Origin: Amanita rubescens
Taxonomy: Eukaryota > Basidiomycota > Agaricomycetes > Agaricales > Amanitaceae
Length of the DNA: 22,444 nt
Reading direction: 5' to 3'
Assembly (NCBI GenBank): GCA_015039365.1
Contig: WION01000728.1
Location: forward strand, 1-22,444
The notes under the pieces are model-generated. The model was given only the letters and a program-made list of their open reading frames with translations, did not search any database and was not told where the DNA came from. Position 1 is the first letter of the stretch. Each line of letters opens with the position of its first letter. Positions 19,389-22,444 of this stretch are shown one piece after another. The translations under genes and the position numbers were made by a program.

Positions 19389-20110
19389 CTAGTCTTCTAG
19401 CAAGAAGTCCCAGTTTATTGGAGTTTCAGGTGCTTTGCGATTGCAGCCAAACATTCTCCTCATCGCTTCCTTATGAGGAATCTCGGGAGAACACGTCCTG
19501 ACATCCCACATCCGAAAAGTAACGTGGCCTGTCGTGTAAACGACGACTTCGTCCTCGATGCACTGATCGTAAAACAGGTCGTCATTGAAATTGACGTTGC
19601 GCATGATCTTATTCACGAAACCGGCAGAAAAGTTTGCTTTTCCAGTGTGATGAATCCGGCCCTTGAAATCTGATGGCAGCCACACGGTGACGTCGGATGA
19701 CGAGGCTCGCAACTCGAGATAAAATCGCGAGCTGGCAACGGAGCGACACTACATGAGAATCAGCACGTCGTAGTCGCAAGTCCATGGGCATGACGTACGA
19801 CTTTTAGCCTCATGGGACTTTTTGTGGTAGAGATGAACATGCTCATGCGGTGATCAACCGGCTGGTGTCGTGCGCGATAGTGTGGCAATATCAGCGACAT
19901 ATCTATAGGCTTCCGCCTACGCGACACATCGAGGAAGAAATCCCAGTCGTCGTCCCCACGATACTTGACTTTGCAAGTCCCAGTGCAAGTCGCCGGTTCG
20001 AGCTGAATTGCCGGAGATCAGAATTAAGAGGCCGGAAAAGTCGGAAGATGTTTTACCAGAGACTGGTCTTTCTCGATATCCGAGCAAAGGAGTGAATGAT
20101 CAGACAACAT
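19389..20110 (-). CDS. DUF7330-like protein of unknown function
   Basis: The C-terminal part matches my memory of a DUF7330-type family frequent in agaric fungi, with no known role. Exons 20110-20057, 20002-19799 and 19748-19389 join in phase to 205 residues. Landmarks are DDDWDFFLDVSRRRKPIDM, RFYLELRASSSDVTVWLP, SDFKGRIHHTGKANFSAGF, EDEVVVYTTGHVTFRMWD, HKEAMRRMFGCNRKAPET and the terminal INWDFLLED. The beta-rich pattern with repeated short strands is consistent with a beta-solenoid-like or sandwich fold, but this is inference. The start is uncertain: the ATG at 20110 splices in phase and opens with an acidic segment, while another ATG a few codons upstream is in a different frame. The gene is followed closely by the convergent CIA2 gene. 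Confidence 0.72.
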
Positions 20111-20195
20111 TGCAGAAAGGGAGAGAGAGGAGCTGTTGTCATTGCACCAGACCGGATGTTAAATACACTCTCAGGCGATATAGACTGACGCCTAA

Positions 20196-20201
20196 CACGT
20201 G
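20196..20201. promoter_or_regulatory. CACGTG hexamer upstream of the DUF7330-like gene
   Basis: The hexamer lies 86 bp upstream of the ATG within the self-complementary ACACGTGT. It is the third CACGTG found in a short promoter in this window. Function is not shown. Confidence 0.25.
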
Positions 20202-20285
20202 TCGCCAAAAACAAGGACTTCCTTTCCTGGTTGGCCTCATTTTTGCGCTATTGTTCTTTAGCAGGCAGACTATTATGCTACGTCC

Positions 20286-21948
20286 TTATATTATTGCTTC
20301 CATTTCCTCTTCGCTGTCGTCCGCCTCCGCCACCTCCGCTGATTCGGGAACATTAGGTCCGTCGGGCTCCCCTTCTACTCCTGCCGGCCCTGGAGAGTCA
20401 TCTTTTGCAATTGCGCTCAACTGTGCCGCCAGTAAAACCAGCCGTGCTTGCAGCTCTGCTCGAGAAACTGTTGGACCCGTCGTCATAGTCATTACTTCTG
20501 ATGTCGTTGTATCCCGGTCAACCTGAGAATTCAGAATAGCATGGGGTGGCCCACTAGCTGCGTCCCTGTCCACGGTTGTTATTATGCTTTCCGATGTTGC
20601 AGAATTAGTCGTGGTAGGGTTTATATTTGATTCGTCATTCTCGTTAGAGTTGGACAATTGTAACAAACCACCAAAATTGATGGCTTTCAGTATATCCTGA
20701 GCAGTTTCGTAAGCGTCCTTTTCGGAAGAAGGGATATCCGATAACGCGGGAGGTGGCTGTAACGGGGATTGTAACGACTGAGGATAAGGCGGATATCCGG
20801 GCGCAGAAGGGTAGGGGTACCCATAGGGCTGTCCAGGGTAAGCAGGTCGCAGCCCTGCTGGTTGATTAGAATGGTGTACCAGAGGCTGCTGCGTGAAAGG
20901 CGGAGCAAGAGTCGAACTAGTGCTCGGTGTGGTTGACTGAGTTTGCGTTTGCGGTCGTCGAGTGGTTCGCCGAGAAGTCTGGTGATCATAAACCTTCGGT
21001 CAGATACGCAAAAGCCCATATGCTTACGCACATTGCCGCCCTCCCAGGTAGTATTTAGTTTGTACTTTCCACTGCTAGTTTTCTCAAATCTTCCACGCTT
21101 GTAGGCTTTCTGAAGCGCCTGACTGGCGGAAGGACGGAAATTGGATTGTAATGGATAACGCGAAGCCATCCACGTAAAAAGATCTTTTGGTGCGCAACCT
21201 TCGAGGTCGGTTGATTCAGCGAGAGCCTCAACAATCATTTCTTCGTAACTGGGAAGGTCGTCACCAGAATGCGTGCTGTAGGGATCGTGTGGCTGAGAAG
21301 GCTGAGTAGCAGTTCCTCCGGCAAGCAATGGATGGGGAGGATAGCCTGGTGGGTGCGGAACAGGATGACCATTCGGAGGAAGGTATCCAGGATATGGATG
21401 GGGGTAAGGAGGGTAGCCCGCAGGCGGTGGGGGATAATATGGGACATGCGGATAAGAGGGAAAGGTATACAAATTCTGCGCTGGTTGTGCGTTAGAATCC
21501 GAGGTCGATGATGCTGGATCAGCTTCTGCAGAGTTTGGAGGCGCTGATGGTAGTTTTTCTGTTGACGGAGTCGCAGCAGGGGGTTTGTCGGGAGCGTCCA
21601 CTTGTGATTCGGTGAGCGAGTCCATGACTGGAACATTGTCAGTTCTTGCCGGTGAGGACTCAGAATCGGACGGCCGAGAAGCCTTGCTCAGAACAGTAAT
21701 GGCTGCCTTAAGGTCCAAAGGCCATACTGTACTTTTGATATAAGGAGGAACATGGACGTCGAAAGCTAGACAGATGTCGATGATCTGCTGAGGAGGAAGT
21801 AGAGCGAGGTACTGTCGTTTGAGCTCATAATCTTGTGGACCTGTGGATAAATTAATAGTAGTAGTAGCAGGAGGGCAGAGAACAAACCAGGATGATATGG
21901 GTTGTGGTAGAGTGAGTGAGGAATAGAAGGCCTGGTCGCTGGCTGCAT
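20286..21948 (-). CDS. H15 (linker-histone winged-helix) protein with Pro/Tyr-rich arms
   Basis: The product should bind DNA or chromatin through its H15 domain; its exact job is unknown. Exons 21948-21888, 21840-21032 and 20978-20286 join in phase to 520 residues. Order: an N-terminal helical segment at about 24-70 (YELKRQYLALLPPQQIIDI, DLKAAITVLSKA); an acidic Ser/Pro linker; a Pro/Tyr-rich stretch at about 135-200 with repeated YPP and GYPP units; the H15 domain at about 213-290 (LPSYEEMIVEALAES, KDLFTWMASRYPLQSNF, SQALQKAYKRGRFEK, SGKYKLNTTWEGG); then a Thr/Gln-rich stretch, a second GYP-type segment (YGYPYPSAPGYPPYP), a helix (SEKDAYETAQDILKAI), a coiled-looking segment (SRAELQARLVLLAAQLSAI) and an acidic C-terminus. 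An upstream in-frame ATG at 22011 would add 21 residues. It is longer than a canonical H1 and lacks the Lys-rich H1 tail. Confidence 0.82.
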
Positions 21949-22068
21949 AGCTCCGGCGACTACACAGTTTTTCGCAACAAGGTTCACACAAGAGTCCGAC
22001 GTATTTGTCATGAGAATATTAAAGGGGTATTTACAGGAAGCATAGTACAGGTTATTCTAACATCCATA

Positions 22069-22444
22069 TCATACTCCAGCAACAATCCTAGAACCGATGT
22101 TAGCCTTAATTACGCCAAGGGAGAACAAGACACCTACTCCTCTGCCTTGTTCAAGGCTTGTAGCATGCTGATTACCTCCTTCCTACGGTTGACCACATAT
22201 TCGCTCTCCTTGAGCAACTCGTCTAACACATCCGGCTTGTACAGTTCCTGGAGCAATTCTTGTTGTAGCGACTCTTTCGAGTGCACAACAAGAGTGAGCA
22301 TGATAGCTTTCGGCACCATGTCAATCATCTCTCGCTTCACTATATTGTAATACGAGTGGATAAGCAACTCTGCGACGCGATCAGTACACAAGATGCAGAA
22401 AGGTCGAAGCAACAACACGAACTGATGACCTCAGTCTCCATTGT
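22069..22444 (-). CDS. vps1: Vps1-type dynamin GTPase, C-terminal GED only (5' part beyond window)
   Basis: Dynamin-related GTPases assemble on membranes and drive fission; Vps1 acts in vacuolar sorting and peroxisome division. Only the GTPase effector domain is in the window: a partial exon 22444-22423, then 22369-22138 and a last exon 22087-22069. Spliced sequence runs METEVIKLLIHSYYNIVKRE, MVPKAIMLTLVVHSKESLQ, LYKPDVLDELLKESEYVVNR and MLQALNKAEEIVAGV, then stop. The PKAIMLTLV and DELLKES...RRKE pattern favours Vps1 over the mitochondrial Dnm1/Drp1 branch, but that distinction rests on the GED alone. The final 19-nt exon adds only IVAGV; unspliced RNA would stop after NKAEE. The H15 gene begins about 120 bp downstream on the same strand. 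Confidence 0.85.

Noticed and set aside
20008..20526. A 172-codon plus-strand open frame over the DUF7330-like promoter and the 3' end of the H15 gene
   Set aside because: It is antisense to well-supported coding sequence, Ser-rich from antisense of acidic and Ala-rich codons, and matches no motif I know.
1..22444. Transposon, terminal repeats, tRNA, rRNA or CRISPR structures
   Set aside because: No transposase, integrase or reverse-transcriptase motif, no long direct or inverted repeat, and no tRNA-like sequence was visible on either strand.

Overview
This is an ordinary, gene-dense stretch of a basidiomycete nuclear genome, almost certainly an agaricomycete mushroom. The evidence is the very frequent GT-AG introns of about 42-60 nt, intergenic gaps often below 120 bp, and Agaricomycotina-type families (DUF6593, a DUF7330-like protein). 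I saw no transposon, tRNA, rRNA or CRISPR. Gene models were built by hand by joining exons in phase and comparing the spliced protein with remembered family motifs; no database search was run.

Layout, left to right. 1-1134 (-): 5' part of RAD1, the 9-1-1 checkpoint clamp subunit, cut by the left edge. 1334-2554 (-): an unrecognised gene whose 3' third looks frameshifted. 2883-3976 (-): PDX1, the E3-binding protein of the pyruvate dehydrogenase complex. 4096-8044 (+): SCAP/Scp1, the sterol-sensing escort of SREBP, with one apparent frameshift. 8279-9000 (+): a DUF6593 protein. 9070-10655 (-): HAT1, the type B histone acetyltransferase. 10741-12701 (+): mitochondrial succinyl-CoA:3-ketoacid CoA-transferase (SCOT). 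12753-14026 (+): a SMI1/KNR4 protein. 14100-16505 (+): a membrane-anchored Msc7-type aldehyde dehydrogenase with a 5-nt micro-exon. 16658-18464 (-): a DCN1-like cullin neddylation factor. 18555-19217 (+): CIA2, a cytosolic Fe-S targeting factor. 19389-20110 (-): a DUF7330-like protein. 20286-21948 (-): an H15 (linker-histone fold) protein with Pro/Tyr-rich arms. 22069-22444 (-): the GED end of a Vps1-type dynamin, cut by the right edge.

Three gene pairs are divergent over 85-120 bp (PDX1/SCAP, HAT1/SCOT, DCN1/CIA2) and probably share promoters. Several genes touch acetyl-CoA or sterol metabolism (PDX1, SCAP, SCOT, HAT1, ALDH), but no functional cluster can be claimed from adjacency alone.

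No new multi-gene system was found. The points most worth a second look are the 5-nt micro-exon, the SCAP frameshift or alternative intron, the RAD1 insertion with a PIP-box-like motif, the SCAP ER-export-motif equivalent split by an intron, the H15 protein architecture, and two perfect 16-bp palindromes in promoters.
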